Notes under the pieces: generated by a model
What the model saw: the letters and a program-made list of their open reading frames with translations, nothing else
Database searches by the model: none
What the model was told of the DNA's origin: nothing
Program-made: the position numbers and the translations under genes
Source of the DNA: DATLFP01 sp035540955
GTDB taxonomy: Bacteria; Actinomycetota; Acidimicrobiia; Acidimicrobiales; CADCSY01
Assembly (NCBI GenBank): GCA_035540955.1
Contig: DATLFP010000179.1
Span: forward strand, 1-35,475
Direction: 5' to 3'
DNA length: 35,475 nt
Shown here: piece after piece, positions 6,595-14,803 of the stretch
How positions within the stretch are numbered: position 1 is the stretch's first letter
Layout: every line of letters begins with the position of its first letter

Positions 6595-8552
6595 TGCGTC
6601 ACCGCCCGCCACAGCTCGCGGAGCGGTGGCAGCTCGCGGGGCGGCGCCGGCAGGCCCTGCTCCCGGCGGGCGAGGCGGGCGGCGATCGCGTCGCGGGCGG
6701 AGGACGCCACGCTGGCGAGCCCACCGGGGAGGTACAGGAGCACGATGAGCACGCCCACCGAGCTGGTGAACAGCGTGACGAGGTCGCTGGTGCCGAACAG
6801 CGCGGGGATGCCGAACATGAACACCGCGCCCAGCACCGCGCCGGTGATCGAGCCGAGGCCGCCGACGGCCACCATCAGCAGCACGGTGAGGCTCACCGCC
6901 GGCGGGAAGTCGGTGGCGTTGAACGACTGCCGGCCGTAGGCGAAGACGGTGCCGGCGGTGCCGGCGAGGAAGCCGGAGATGGCGAAGCTGGCGAGCCGGG
7001 TCCACGTCGCCGAGATGCCGGCCGACCGGGCGGCGGCGTCGTTGTCGCGCACCGCGATCATCATCCGGCCCGTCGCCGTGGCCCGCACGTTGCGGGCGAC
7101 GACCACGGCGAGCGCGAGCAGGCCGAGGGCGAGGAAGTACACGGCCCGCTCGGTGCGCAGCAGCGACGGCCGGGTGAGGAACACGCCCGAGACGTTGCGC
7201 ACGAACCACGTCTGCTGGAACACCCAGCCGGTGGCGACCACGCCGAAGGCGAGGGTGGACACCGCCAGGAACAGCCCCTGGATGCGCAGGGCGGGGATGC
7301 CGATGATCACCGCGGCGCCGGCGGCGGCGAGCCCGGCGAGGACGACGACGACCGGCACCGGCGCGCTCTCGAACCGGGCGACGGTGAAGGCGCCCACGCC
7401 CACCAGCGCGAAGTGCCCGAGCGACACCTGGCCGGCCCAGCCGGTGAGGATCGTGAGCGAGACCCCGACGATGGCGAAGGCCATGGTGATGGCCAGCAGG
7501 AACGTCGTCCGGCTCGTGTTGAGCCCGAACACCGGCAGGTAGGGGAGGGCGACGACGGTCACGGCGAGACCGGTGATGCCGACCCCGCGGGCGCGGCGCA
7601 CCGCCGCCGACGCCGCCAGCTCGGGCGCGAGCGGCTCGGTCTCGGCGCCGAAGCCGACGGCCGTCGCGTTCTCCCGCACCGAGCGGCCCAGCTGGCGACC
7701 GCGCACCACCAGCGCGCCGACCACGAACAGGAACACGACGAGGTCGGTGAGCCCGCCGTCGCTGGTCTGGGCGAACACCGCAGCCTCGGCCACGCCGATC
7801 ACCATCGCCGCGCCGAAGGCGACCGGCAGCGACGTCATCCGGGCCACCAGGGCGGCGCCGAGGGCCCGCACGAGGATGCTCGGCCCCATCGTCTGGATGA
7901 GGAACGACGCCCGCAGCGGCGCGAAGAGCAGCCCGGTGGCGGCGGCGAGCACGCCGGCCAGCACCCACACGATGGTCGACGTGCGCTTCACCGAGATCCC
8001 CGCCAGGCGGGCGGCGTCGGGGTTCTCGGCGGCGGCGCGGATCGCCTGGCCCCACGCGGTCAGCCGCAGGAAGGCGGCGAGGGCGGCGGTGAGGAGGGGG
8101 ACGAACACGGCGATGGAGAGGTGGGCGCCGGTGAGGGTCACGCCGGCGACTCGCCACGACACGTCGAACGCGCGGGGGAACCCCTCCCGCACGAGGCGAG
8201 TGGCGTCGGGCTGCACCGAGTCGAGCAGCGAGAAGAAGTAGAGGAGCTGCGCGAGCGCGATCGTCGCCACCACGAGCACGATGCGGGGCGCCGCCGACAG
8301 GCGGCGGATGACCGACACCTCGATGAGCCCGCCCGCGGCGCCCGCGCCCACGAGGACGAGCACGAGCGCGACCCAGTAGGGCACGCCCAGATCGACGACG
8401 AGCTTGGCGAAGAGCACCGAGGCCAGGGCGCCGAGGCTGCCGTGGGCGAAGTTGACGAAGCGGTTCGACCGGTAGATGAGGATGAGGCCGATGGCGAGGA
8501 TGGCGTAGGTCAACCCCGTGATCGCGCCGAGGATCAGCGACCCCGTGCTCAT
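6591..8552 (-). CDS. Fused LivH-LivM branched-chain-type ABC permease
   Basis: The 653-residue product combines both permeases of a Liv-type importer. The LivH-like half (about 1-300) has the family opening YRSNRFVNFAHG and a coupling-helix region GISVKRTSTIVW. The LivM-like half (about 320-640) has TGWAGQVSLGHFA and the loop SAGISATWTRLASFAISG. It has many transmembrane segments throughout. It begins by an ATGA overlap with the MFS-LivF gene and ends by a GTGA overlap with the LivG gene, so all three are translated as a unit. The ligand is not evident: Liv homologues import amino acids, amides, urea and many other small molecules. A paralogue is at 22789-25062. Confidence 0.94.
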   Translation of the reverse strand: MSTGSLILGAITGLTYAILAIGLILIYRSNRFVNFAHGSLGALASVLFAKLVVDLGVPYWVALVLVLVGAGAAGGLIEVSVIRRLSAAPRIVLVVATIALAQLLYFFSLLDSVQPDATRLVREGFPRAFDVSWRVAGVTLTGAHLSIAVFVPLLTAALAAFLRLTAWGQAIRAAAENPDAARLAGISVKRTSTIVWVLAGVLAAATGLLFAPLRASFLIQTMGPSILVRALGAALVARMTSLPVAFGAAMVIGVAEAAVFAQTSDGGLTDLVVFLFVVGALVVRGRQLGRSVRENATAVGFGAETEPLAPELAASAAVRRARGVGITGLAVTVVALPYLPVFGLNTSRTTFLLAITMAFAIVGVSLTILTGWAGQVSLGHFALVGVGAFTVARFESAPVPVVVVLAGLAAAGAAVIIGIPALRIQGLFLAVSTLAFGVVATGWVFQQTWFVRNVSGVFLTRPSLLRTERAVYFLALGLLALAVVVARNVRATATGRMMIAVRDNDAAARSAGISATWTRLASFAISGFLAGTAGTVFAYGRQSFNATDFPPAVSLTVLLMVAVGGLGSITGAVLGAVFMFGIPALFGTSDLVTLFTSSVGVLIVLLYLPGGLASVASSARDAIAARLARREQGLPAPPRELPPLRELWRAVTQ

Positions 8553-10699
8553 GACGCGGTGGCACCCTGGAGGAACACCGAGCGCAGGAGATCCGAGCGG
8601 TCGCGGAGGTCCTCGGCCGGGCCCGAGTACCGGACCTGGCCCTTCTCCATGAACACGGCCGTGGTGGCCAGCGCCAGCGCCACGTTCACCGACTGCTCGA
8701 CCACGACGATCGTCGTGCCCCGCTCGTGGAGCTCGCGCACGATGGCCAGCAGGTCGGCGGTGACCGACGGGGCCAGGCCGAGCGACAGCTCGTCGATGCA
8801 GAGGAGGGTTGGCTGGGTGAGGAACGCCTTGGCGAGCGCGAGCATCTGCTGCTCGCCGCCGGACAGGGTGGCAGCGAGCTGGCGCCGGCGCTCGCCGAGC
8901 CGCGGGAAGCGCTCGTACACCTCGGCGAGGTCGGTCTCGACCCGGCGCTTGTCGTCTCGGTAGGTGAAGGCGCCGACGCGCAGGTTCTCCTCGACGGTCA
9001 TGCCCGGGAACACGGCCTTGCCGCCCGGCATCTGGGCGATGCCGAGCCCGAGGATCTGCTCGGCCTCGAGGTAGGTGATGTCCTCGCCGCGGAAGCGCAC
9101 CTGTCCCCGGCGCGGGTGCTCGAGACCGGTGAGCACGCGGAGCACGGTCGACTTCCCGGCGCCGTTGGTGCCGAGCAGGGCCACGATCTCGCCCTCGGGG
9201 ATGTCGAGGTCGACGCCGAACAGCACCTGGGTCGGCCCGTACGAGAAGTCGATCCCCCGCAGCTCGACGAGGTTGCCGCCCTCGCGGCGCCGGGCCCGCG
9301 CCGTGGATGCCTGGCGGAGGTCGTCGATCACCATCTGGATGTCGCCGGCGACGTGCTTCGCCCCCCGCACCAGCAGCACGCCGGCGAGCAGGCCGGGCGC
9401 CACCAGCAGCGACAGGGCGGTGCGCGGGCCCCACGCGTCGGACGCCGAGCCCATGATGATCGGGCCGAAGAACCCGCCGAACACGTAGAGGAAGAGGCCG
9501 AACATCGAGAACGACAGCGCCCGGAAGGCCGGCGGCGAGGTGACCGAGACGAGCTGCAGGAACGCCGGCGTGGCGACGCCGAGCACGGCGCCGGCGACCA
9601 CCCAGCCGATGGTCACGAGCACCACCCCTGGCAGGTAGAGCGACACGACGAGCAGGACCGCCCACAGCGGGATGGCGAGGCCGACGAGATGGAGCGGCCA
9701 GCCCGGGTCGCGGCGGAAGAGCCGGTCCGACACCATGCCGCCGAGCGGCAGGCCGATCAGCGGGCCGACGGCGCCGACGGCGAAGAACGCGCCGCGGCCG
9801 AACTGCCCGAGCCCGAGGACCTCCTCGAGGTAGAGGCTGATGATCACCGGTGCGCCGACGACGGCGAAGCCGAGCACGCCGATGCCCATGTACATGAAGC
9901 GGAGCGACTGGATGTCGAGGAGGCGGGCGACCGCCGAGCCGATCGGCACCTTCGGGAGCTCGACCTCGGCAACGGTCGTGTCGGTGCCCGACGCCGCCTC
10001 CTCGTGCTGGCCGCGACGGGGCTCGCGGAGCGCCAGCGCGGCGAGGGCGGGGATCACCGTGAGCGGCACGGCGGCGACGAACGCCCAGCGCCACCCGAAG
10101 AGCGCACCGATGCCACCGGCGAGCAGCGGACCGATCACCGCGCCGATCGGATTGGCGGCGCGGTGCACGGCCAGCACCCGGCCCCGGGACTCGACGGGGT
10201 ACCAGTCGGCCAGCAGGCTGGTGTGCACCGGTTCGATGGCGCCCTTGCCGAGGCCCGACAGCAGCCGGGCGATCACGAGCATCACCACGTTGCGGGCCGC
10301 ACCGGTGAGGCCGGTGAACGCCGCCCACAGCAGCGCCGACGCGGTGACCAGCGGGATGCGGCGGCGCCGGTCGGCGAGCACGGCCAGCGGCACCGAGGCG
10401 GCGACGGTCAGGAGGCCGCCCAGGCCGGCGACGGCGCCGAGGGCGGCGTCGGACAGGTCGAAGGACCGCTGGATCTCCGGGCCGAGGGTCACGATCGCCA
10501 CGCGGTCGAGCTCGTCGACCACGTTCAGGATGGTGAGGAGCGCCAGGGGCAGGGCGCCGTGCCGGCGCAGCGTCTCCCGCAGGGGGACCGACTCCCCGAT
10601 GGCGAGGTCGGTCGTGATCACGCCGTGCTCGTCGACGGTCGTCTCGATCGGCTCGGCGGCGATGATGCCGGCGGCGAGCGAGCGCGGCTCGTCGGTCAT
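8549..10699 (-). CDS. MFS transporter fused to a LivF-type ABC ATPase
   Basis: The 716-residue product is a two-part fusion. Residues 1 to about 440 form a 12-helix major facilitator domain: DELDRVAIVTLGPEI at the start, a motif-A-like VLADRRRR loop and GKGAIEPVHTSLLADWY. Residues about 470-716 are a complete LivF-type ATPase: Walker A GTNGAGKST from G510, MPGGKAVFPGMTV, signature LSGGEQQ, Walker B LLCIDE, switch VVVEQS. The reading frame is continuous and the whole-gene start (ATG 10699, GAGGTGA ribosome site) precedes the MFS part, so this is a fusion rather than neighbouring genes. It sits between the binding protein and LivHM, exactly where LivF is expected. The role of the MFS half in an ABC importer is unknown. 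The related protein at 25062-27977 adds LivG as a third part. Confidence 0.92.
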   Translation of the reverse strand: MTDEPRSLAAGIIAAEPIETTVDEHGVITTDLAIGESVPLRETLRRHGALPLALLTILNVVDELDRVAIVTLGPEIQRSFDLSDAALGAVAGLGGLLTVAASVPLAVLADRRRRIPLVTASALLWAAFTGLTGAARNVVMLVIARLLSGLGKGAIEPVHTSLLADWYPVESRGRVLAVHRAANPIGAVIGPLLAGGIGALFGWRWAFVAAVPLTVIPALAALALREPRRGQHEEAASGTDTTVAEVELPKVPIGSAVARLLDIQSLRFMYMGIGVLGFAVVGAPVIISLYLEEVLGLGQFGRGAFFAVGAVGPLIGLPLGGMVSDRLFRRDPGWPLHLVGLAIPLWAVLLVVSLYLPGVVLVTIGWVVAGAVLGVATPAFLQLVSVTSPPAFRALSFSMFGLFLYVFGGFFGPIIMGSASDAWGPRTALSLLVAPGLLAGVLLVRGAKHVAGDIQMVIDDLRQASTARARRREGGNLVELRGIDFSYGPTQVLFGVDLDIPEGEIVALLGTNGAGKSTVLRVLTGLEHPRRGQVRFRGEDITYLEAEQILGLGIAQMPGGKAVFPGMTVEENLRVGAFTYRDDKRRVETDLAEVYERFPRLGERRRQLAATLSGGEQQMLALAKAFLTQPTLLCIDELSLGLAPSVTADLLAIVRELHERGTTIVVVEQSVNVALALATTAVFMEKGQVRYSGPAEDLRDRSDLLRSVFLQGATAS

Positions 10700-10712
10700 G
10701 TCGTCACCTCGT

Positions 10713-10741
10713 GTCGCCTGCGGCGACGGGCCGGTCGGCCC
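10713..10741 (-). other. Small intercistronic hairpins after binding-protein gene 1
   Basis: The 95-base gap between binding protein 1 and MFS-LivF holds GTCGCC-TGC-GGCGAC (10713-10727) followed by GGGCC-GGTC-GGCCC (10728-10741). Stem-loops behind a binding-protein gene commonly let it be expressed more strongly than the membrane genes; that role is inferred. Confidence 0.35.
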
Positions 10742-10794
10742 CGCTCGCTTCGCTCGCTCATGTCGTCTCTGGCGTCGGATCGGTCACCGCCGGC

Positions 10795-12558
10795 TCAGTG
10801 CGGGCTCTTGATGCGGTCGCTCACGCGGCGGTAGGTGCGCTCGTCGTACCCGTCGCCGGCGGCGGCGTGCCACTGCACGATCTCGATGTGGTCGGGGCCC
10901 GACGTCTTGCCCTCCGCGTAGGTGTAGGGCACCGGCGAGACGTTCTCGTGGAACTCGCCGGTCTGCATCATCGCCGCGCCCCACGCGGCGCGGGTGAGGT
11001 CGGGGCCGACGCGGTTGGCGGCCTGGGCCCACAGCGACACGAGGGCGCCGAGGTGGTAGTTCGTGTACTGCTGGGCCAGCGCGTCCTCCTCCTCCGCCTC
11101 GCCGCCGTTGTCGTAGCCCTCGGGGTTGGCGGCGAGGTAGAGCGCGTCGGCCTTCTGCGCGAACGGGTGCTGCGCGTAGTACGCCTGCAGCTCCTCGAGA
11201 CGGAGTCCGTTGGGGGCGCCGTTGAGCAGGCCGGAGCCGACGCAGAGGGTCCCGTCCCAGGAGCGCTCGGGGTAGGTGCCGGTCAGGAAGTCCTGGCAGC
11301 CGACGGTCGCGTCGTCCTCGCTGTAGACCGGGAAGTAGCCCTGCGACTCCGCCTGCTGCATGAACTGGGTCTTGTAGATGATGTTGACCGGCATCATCAC
11401 GTGGTTCACGCCGCTCGTCTGGAAGTCGAGGACGACCTGGGCCATCTGGGCGGCGGCCTGCTCGGTGTCGTAGGGCAGCTTGCCGACGCGCACCGAGTAC
11501 CCGAGCTCGCGGAGCTTGGGGATCATCGCTCCCTCGACCGACGGGCCGCCGTAGGGCTCGTTGGCGTACACGACGCCCACGTGGGTGTCCGACGGCGTGA
11601 TCTCCCCCGTGTCGTGGAGCCACTGCACGTGGTTGAGCTGCACCCGCTCCTGGCTCATCAGCACGTCCCACAGGTACGGCGCGCCCTCGCGTGCCCAGTA
11701 CTCGGGGGCGGCGAGCGCGGTGACCAGCGGGGTCTGGTTGTCCTTGGTGATGCACGGGGCGCCGCCCACCAATCCGCCGGGCGCCAGCACGGCTGCGACC
11801 TTGAGGTCCTGGGTGAGCCGCTTGCACGAGGCGAGCTGGCCGTCGAGGGTGAGGTCGGTCACCTCGTGGATGATCCGCACCTGACGGCACGCCACGCCGC
11901 CGCCGTCGTTGAGCGCCTGCTCCCACGCCGCGAGGATCTTCGGGTAGTCGATGTCGCCGGTGCTGAGCCCGAAGCCGAGCGCGTCGAGGGCGGCGAGCTC
12001 CACCTGGAGGAGGGCGACGGTGACGGTCGTGTCGGTCACGCCGTTGTCGACGGCGCCGAGCGTGGCGCCCGCGCACCGGTCGCCGCCGGCGTCGGCGGAC
12101 GCGGTCGCGCCCGGGTTGGTCGCGCTCGGGCTCGGTCCACCACCGGCGGCGCTGGCGGCGGCGGCCGTCCCGGTCGCGCGGGCGGCACCCGCCGGGGTCG
12201 TGGCCCCGGCGCCACCGGCGGCCGGCGAGGTGGCGCCGGTGACGGGCACCTGGATCACCTCGCCGTCGTCGCCGACGACGGTGGTGAAGCCGCCGTCTCC
12301 GGCGATGGCCGTCGTCAGGCCGCTGGAGCCGCCGATGCGGAGGTTGAGCGTCATCCCCCCGCTGGCCACCACGCCGCCGACGATCACGATCACCGCCGCC
12401 AGGCCGATGAGGCGCCGGATGACGCCGGGATCCTTCGACGCAGTCTCGAGCATCTGTGCAAGGCGCACTCGCAACGGCAGCATGCCGACCCCCAGTCCTC
12501 GACCCCTCACTTCGACGGTGCCGGGCGCCGGTCCTGCACCTTGCGAGCCCGAGGGCAT
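10795..12558 (-). CDS. Membrane-tethered Liv-type substrate-binding protein 1
   Basis: The 587-residue product has a short cytoplasmic N-terminus, one transmembrane helix at about 50-66 (IGLAAVIVIVGGVV), a long Ala/Gly/Thr/Pro-rich stalk to about 160, and a periplasmic-binding-fold type 1 domain (from TVTVALLQVE; later VGVVYANEPYGG, GYSVRVGKLPYD, VNHVMMPVN, QAESQGYFPVYSEDD). No lipobox is present, so it is anchored by the helix instead of a lipid. ATG 12558 is chosen because its context CGGTATCAAG-ATG is identical to that of binding protein 2 at 19622. An upstream ATG at 12579 would put the operator inside the gene. It is the first gene of the minus-strand operon and divergent from PhyH1 through one operator. 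Confidence 0.9.
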   Translation of the reverse strand: MPSGSQGAGPAPGTVEVRGRGLGVGMLPLRVRLAQMLETASKDPGVIRRLIGLAAVIVIVGGVVASGGMTLNLRIGGSSGLTTAIAGDGGFTTVVGDDGEVIQVPVTGATSPAAGGAGATTPAGAARATGTAAAASAAGGGPSPSATNPGATASADAGGDRCAGATLGAVDNGVTDTTVTVALLQVELAALDALGFGLSTGDIDYPKILAAWEQALNDGGGVACRQVRIIHEVTDLTLDGQLASCKRLTQDLKVAAVLAPGGLVGGAPCITKDNQTPLVTALAAPEYWAREGAPYLWDVLMSQERVQLNHVQWLHDTGEITPSDTHVGVVYANEPYGGPSVEGAMIPKLRELGYSVRVGKLPYDTEQAAAQMAQVVLDFQTSGVNHVMMPVNIIYKTQFMQQAESQGYFPVYSEDDATVGCQDFLTGTYPERSWDGTLCVGSGLLNGAPNGLRLEELQAYYAQHPFAQKADALYLAANPEGYDNGGEAEEEDALAQQYTNYHLGALVSLWAQAANRVGPDLTRAAWGAAMMQTGEFHENVSPVPYTYAEGKTSGPDHIEIVQWHAAAGDGYDERTYRRVSDRIKSPH

Positions 12559-12561
12559 CTT

Positions 12562-12576
12562 GATACCGTCGGTATC
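12562..12576. promoter_or_regulatory. Palindromic operator shared by the transport operon and the PhyH1 operon
   Basis: GATACC-GTC-GGTATC is a perfect inverted repeat in the divergent gap. PhyH1 ATG (12578) follows it by one base and binding protein 1 ATG (12558, minus strand) by three. On the plus strand TACCGT (12564-12569) and on the minus strand TACCGA (12574-12569) are placed as -10 boxes 8 and 10 bases before the respective starts, so the operator would coincide with both promoters. Confidence 0.78.
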
Positions 12577-12577
12577 C

Positions 12578-13345
12578 ATGTCGCACTATCCGGAGGCAAC
12601 GGACGAGCAGATCGCGTCGTTCCGGGAGCACGGGTTCCTGGTGGTCGAGGACGCCATCCCCGCCGAGGACCTCGACGAGCTCGAGGGCCATCTCGACCAG
12701 CTCATCCTCCAGAAGGAGAAGCTCGCCTTCGACTGGGCGTGGGACGACAGGGAGGAGCGCGAGCAGCGCTCGTTCAAGATCGTGCAGTCGTGGCCCGAGG
12801 CCGTGTGGCCGGAGGTGAAGGACGCCGCGTTCCGGAAGTGGGCCGCCGAGTTCGGCTCGGCGCTGCTCGGCCAGCGCGTGGAGTTCTGGTACAACCAGTT
12901 CCTCGGCAAGCCGCCGCACAACGACGCCCCGACCTACTGGCACCAGGACGAGGGCTACTGGGGCCGCAACCTCACCGACAAGGGGATCACGAACTGGATC
13001 CCGCTGCAGGACGTCGACACGACCAACGGCTGCATGCACTTCATCGACGGCGGCCACAAGGACGGCGTGCTCGAGCACAAGATCGTCGACGGCGTGAAGA
13101 GCGACCTCCTCCAGTGCTTCCCGGACGAGTCGCGCACCGTGGCGTGCCCGATCCGGCGGGGGAGCGTCACCTTCCACCACTCGGCGACCCCGCACATGAC
13201 GACGGCCAACGACTCCGACCACTGGCGCAAGGCCCTCACCCAGCACATGCAGACGCCCGACGCCGGCGGCGAGGGCGACCACTATCCCTGGAAGATCTAC
13301 GTCAACCAGCTCACGGGTGAGACGACGATCCCCGACCGGCGGTAG
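12578..13345 (+). CDS. Phytanoyl-CoA dioxygenase (PhyH) family protein 1
   Basis: The 255-residue product is a non-haem Fe(II)/2-oxoglutarate-dependent oxygenase of the PhyH family, hydroxylating an unknown substrate. The facial triad is H122 and D124 (WHQDEGYWG) with H206 (SATPHMT), and R217 is the likely 2-oxoglutarate anchor. The family start DEQIASFREHGFLVV is intact. Leaderless expression from TACCGT inside the operator is likely. It heads a plus-strand operon: the SIS gene begins 10 bases after its stop. It is one of four PhyH proteins in the window and differs clearly from the others in length and sequence, so they are not recent duplicates. Confidence 0.93.
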   Translation: MSHYPEATDEQIASFREHGFLVVEDAIPAEDLDELEGHLDQLILQKEKLAFDWAWDDREEREQRSFKIVQSWPEAVWPEVKDAAFRKWAAEFGSALLGQRVEFWYNQFLGKPPHNDAPTYWHQDEGYWGRNLTDKGITNWIPLQDVDTTNGCMHFIDGGHKDGVLEHKIVDGVKSDLLQCFPDESRTVACPIRRGSVTFHHSATPHMTTANDSDHWRKALTQHMQTPDAGGEGDHYPWKIYVNQLTGETTIPDRR

Positions 13346-13355
13346 ACATCCCGGC

Positions 13356-13946
13356 ATGAGCGAGCCTGCGGATGCCGCCGCCGAGGCGATCCGGCTCGCG
13401 GCCGATGCGGTCAACGCGCTGGTCGGCCGGTCGACCGAACCGATGCAGCGGGCGATCGACCTGATCCTGTCGTCGCCGTCGGGCCGGGTGGTCGTCACCG
13501 GCCTCGGGAAGTCGGGCCTCATCGGGGCGAAGATCGCCGCCACGCTGTCCTCGACGGGCACGCCGGCGTCGTTCGTGCACGCCGCCGACGCGCTCCACGG
13601 CGACTCGGGGCTCGTGCGCGACGGCGATGTGCTGATCGCCATCTCCAACTCGGGGGAGACGGCCGAGGTCTGCCGGTTCGTGGAGATGGTCCAGCCCGGC
13701 GCCCACGTCGTCGCCATCTCCGGTTGCCGGGGCGGCTCCACCCTGGCGCGGCTGGCCGACGTGTCGCTCGACGCCGGGGTCGACCGGGAGTGCGACCCCC
13801 ACGACCTGGCACCGACGGCGTCGACCACGGTGACCCTCGTGCTCGGCGACGCGCTCGCCGTCGGTCTCATGGCGGCACGCGAGTTCACGCCCGAGGACTT
13901 CGCCCGTCACCACCCGGGCGGCGCGCTGGGGAAGCGGCTCCGCTGA
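13356..13946 (+). CDS. SIS-domain isomerase, arabinose-5-phosphate isomerase-like (KpsF/KdsD/GutQ family)
   Basis: The 196-residue product is a single SIS domain. The family signatures are GLGKSG (49-54), SSTGTPASFVHAADALHGD, ISNSGET (97-102), DLAPTASTT and FARHHPGGALGKRL. K52, E101, E145 and H186 match the residues I recall as catalytic in KdsD. The family interconverts D-ribulose 5-phosphate and D-arabinose 5-phosphate. Typical members have about 320 residues with two C-terminal CBS domains; this one stops right after the SIS domain and seems to be a naturally short form, not a truncation, since the kinase gene starts on its stop codon (TGATG). Next to a ribokinase-like kinase and a GH172 enzyme, a role in pentose catabolism is more likely than in LPS-type Kdo synthesis. 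Confidence 0.88.
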   Translation: MSEPADAAAEAIRLAADAVNALVGRSTEPMQRAIDLILSSPSGRVVVTGLGKSGLIGAKIAATLSSTGTPASFVHAADALHGDSGLVRDGDVLIAISNSGETAEVCRFVEMVQPGAHVVAISGCRGGSTLARLADVSLDAGVDRECDPHDLAPTASTTVTLVLGDALAVGLMAAREFTPEDFARHHPGGALGKRLR

Positions 13947-14803
13947 TGGATCGGGTCGTCGTCGTCGGGTCGTTCATGATGGATCTCGTCGCCCGCACGC
14001 CCAAGCTGCCGGCGCCGGGCGAGACCGTGATCGGCTCGACGTTCGACCGGTTCCTCGGCGGCAAGGGGTTCAACCAGGCGGTGGCCGCCGCCCGGTCCGG
14101 CGGCACCGTCGCCATGGTCGGCCGAGTCGGCGACGACGACTTCGGCCGCGCCTTCCTCGAGGCCCTCGACGCCGACGGCATCGACCGTCGCGGCGTGTCG
14201 GTCGATCCCGCTGACGGCACCGGCGTCGGCCTGCCCGTCGTGGAGGACTCGGGCCAGAACGCGATCGTCGTGATCCCGCGCGCCAACCACGCGCTCACGA
14301 CGCTGCCCGAGGACGTCATCGCGTCGGGATCGGTCGTGCTGCTCCAGTGGGAGCTCCCCGGTCCGATCACCGTCGAGGCGGCGCGGATCGCCAAGGCGGC
14401 GGGCGCGACCGTCGTCCTCAACCCGGCGCCCGCCGTCGGCCGGCTCGACGACTACGCGGGACTGATCGACGTGCTCGTGCCCAACGAGACCGAGGCGGCG
14501 ATCCTCGGCCACGTCGGCGGCGTCGACCTGGTGCTGACGCTCGGCGATCAGGGGGCCCTCGTGCGGACCGGCGATCGCGAGCACCGGCTGGCGCCGCACG
14601 CCGTCGACTGCGTCGACACCGTGGGTGCCGGGGACGCGTTCTGCGGCGCGCTGTGCGCAGCGCTGGCGGCCGGCGCCGACCTGGTGGAGGCGGCCCGCGT
14701 CGGCAACGCGGCGGGGGCGGTGGCGGTGACGAGGCACGGTGCGGAGCCGTCGATGCCACGCCGAACGGAGATCGACCAACTCCTCGAGGATCAGCTGCGG
14801 TAG
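13946..14803 (+). CDS. PfkB-family sugar kinase, ribokinase-like
   Basis: The 285-residue product has GGKGFNQA (38-45), the first PfkB signature, NPAPA (159-163), VPNETEA and the catalytic anion-hole motif DTVGAGDAF (224-232; D230 is the base). NPAPA and overall layout are closest to ribokinase, which phosphorylates O5 of pentofuranoses. The start codon overlaps the SIS stop (TGATG), so kinase and isomerase are translationally coupled. Together they could turn D-arabinose into D-arabinose 5-phosphate and then D-ribulose 5-phosphate; this is inference and other pentoses or ketoses are possible. The last 13 bases overlap the convergent PhyH2 gene. Confidence 0.92.
   Translation: MDRVVVVGSFMMDLVARTPKLPAPGETVIGSTFDRFLGGKGFNQAVAAARSGGTVAMVGRVGDDDFGRAFLEALDADGIDRRGVSVDPADGTGVGLPVVEDSGQNAIVVIPRANHALTTLPEDVIASGSVVLLQWELPGPITVEAARIAKAAGATVVLNPAPAVGRLDDYAGLIDVLVPNETEAAILGHVGGVDLVLTLGDQGALVRTGDREHRLAPHAVDCVDTVGAGDAFCGALCAALAAGADLVEAARVGNAAGAVAVTRHGAEPSMPRRTEIDQLLEDQLR

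Noticed and set aside
10741..10760. Possible terminator hairpin around GCTCGCTTCGCTCGC
   Set aside because: The two halves are direct, not inverted, repeats, so no stem forms; only the short stems at 10713-10741 remain.
12559..12579. Upstream ATG (12579, minus strand) for binding protein 1
   Set aside because: It would place the whole palindromic operator within the coding sequence and overlap the divergent PhyH1 start; the ATG at 12558 has the same context as binding protein 2.
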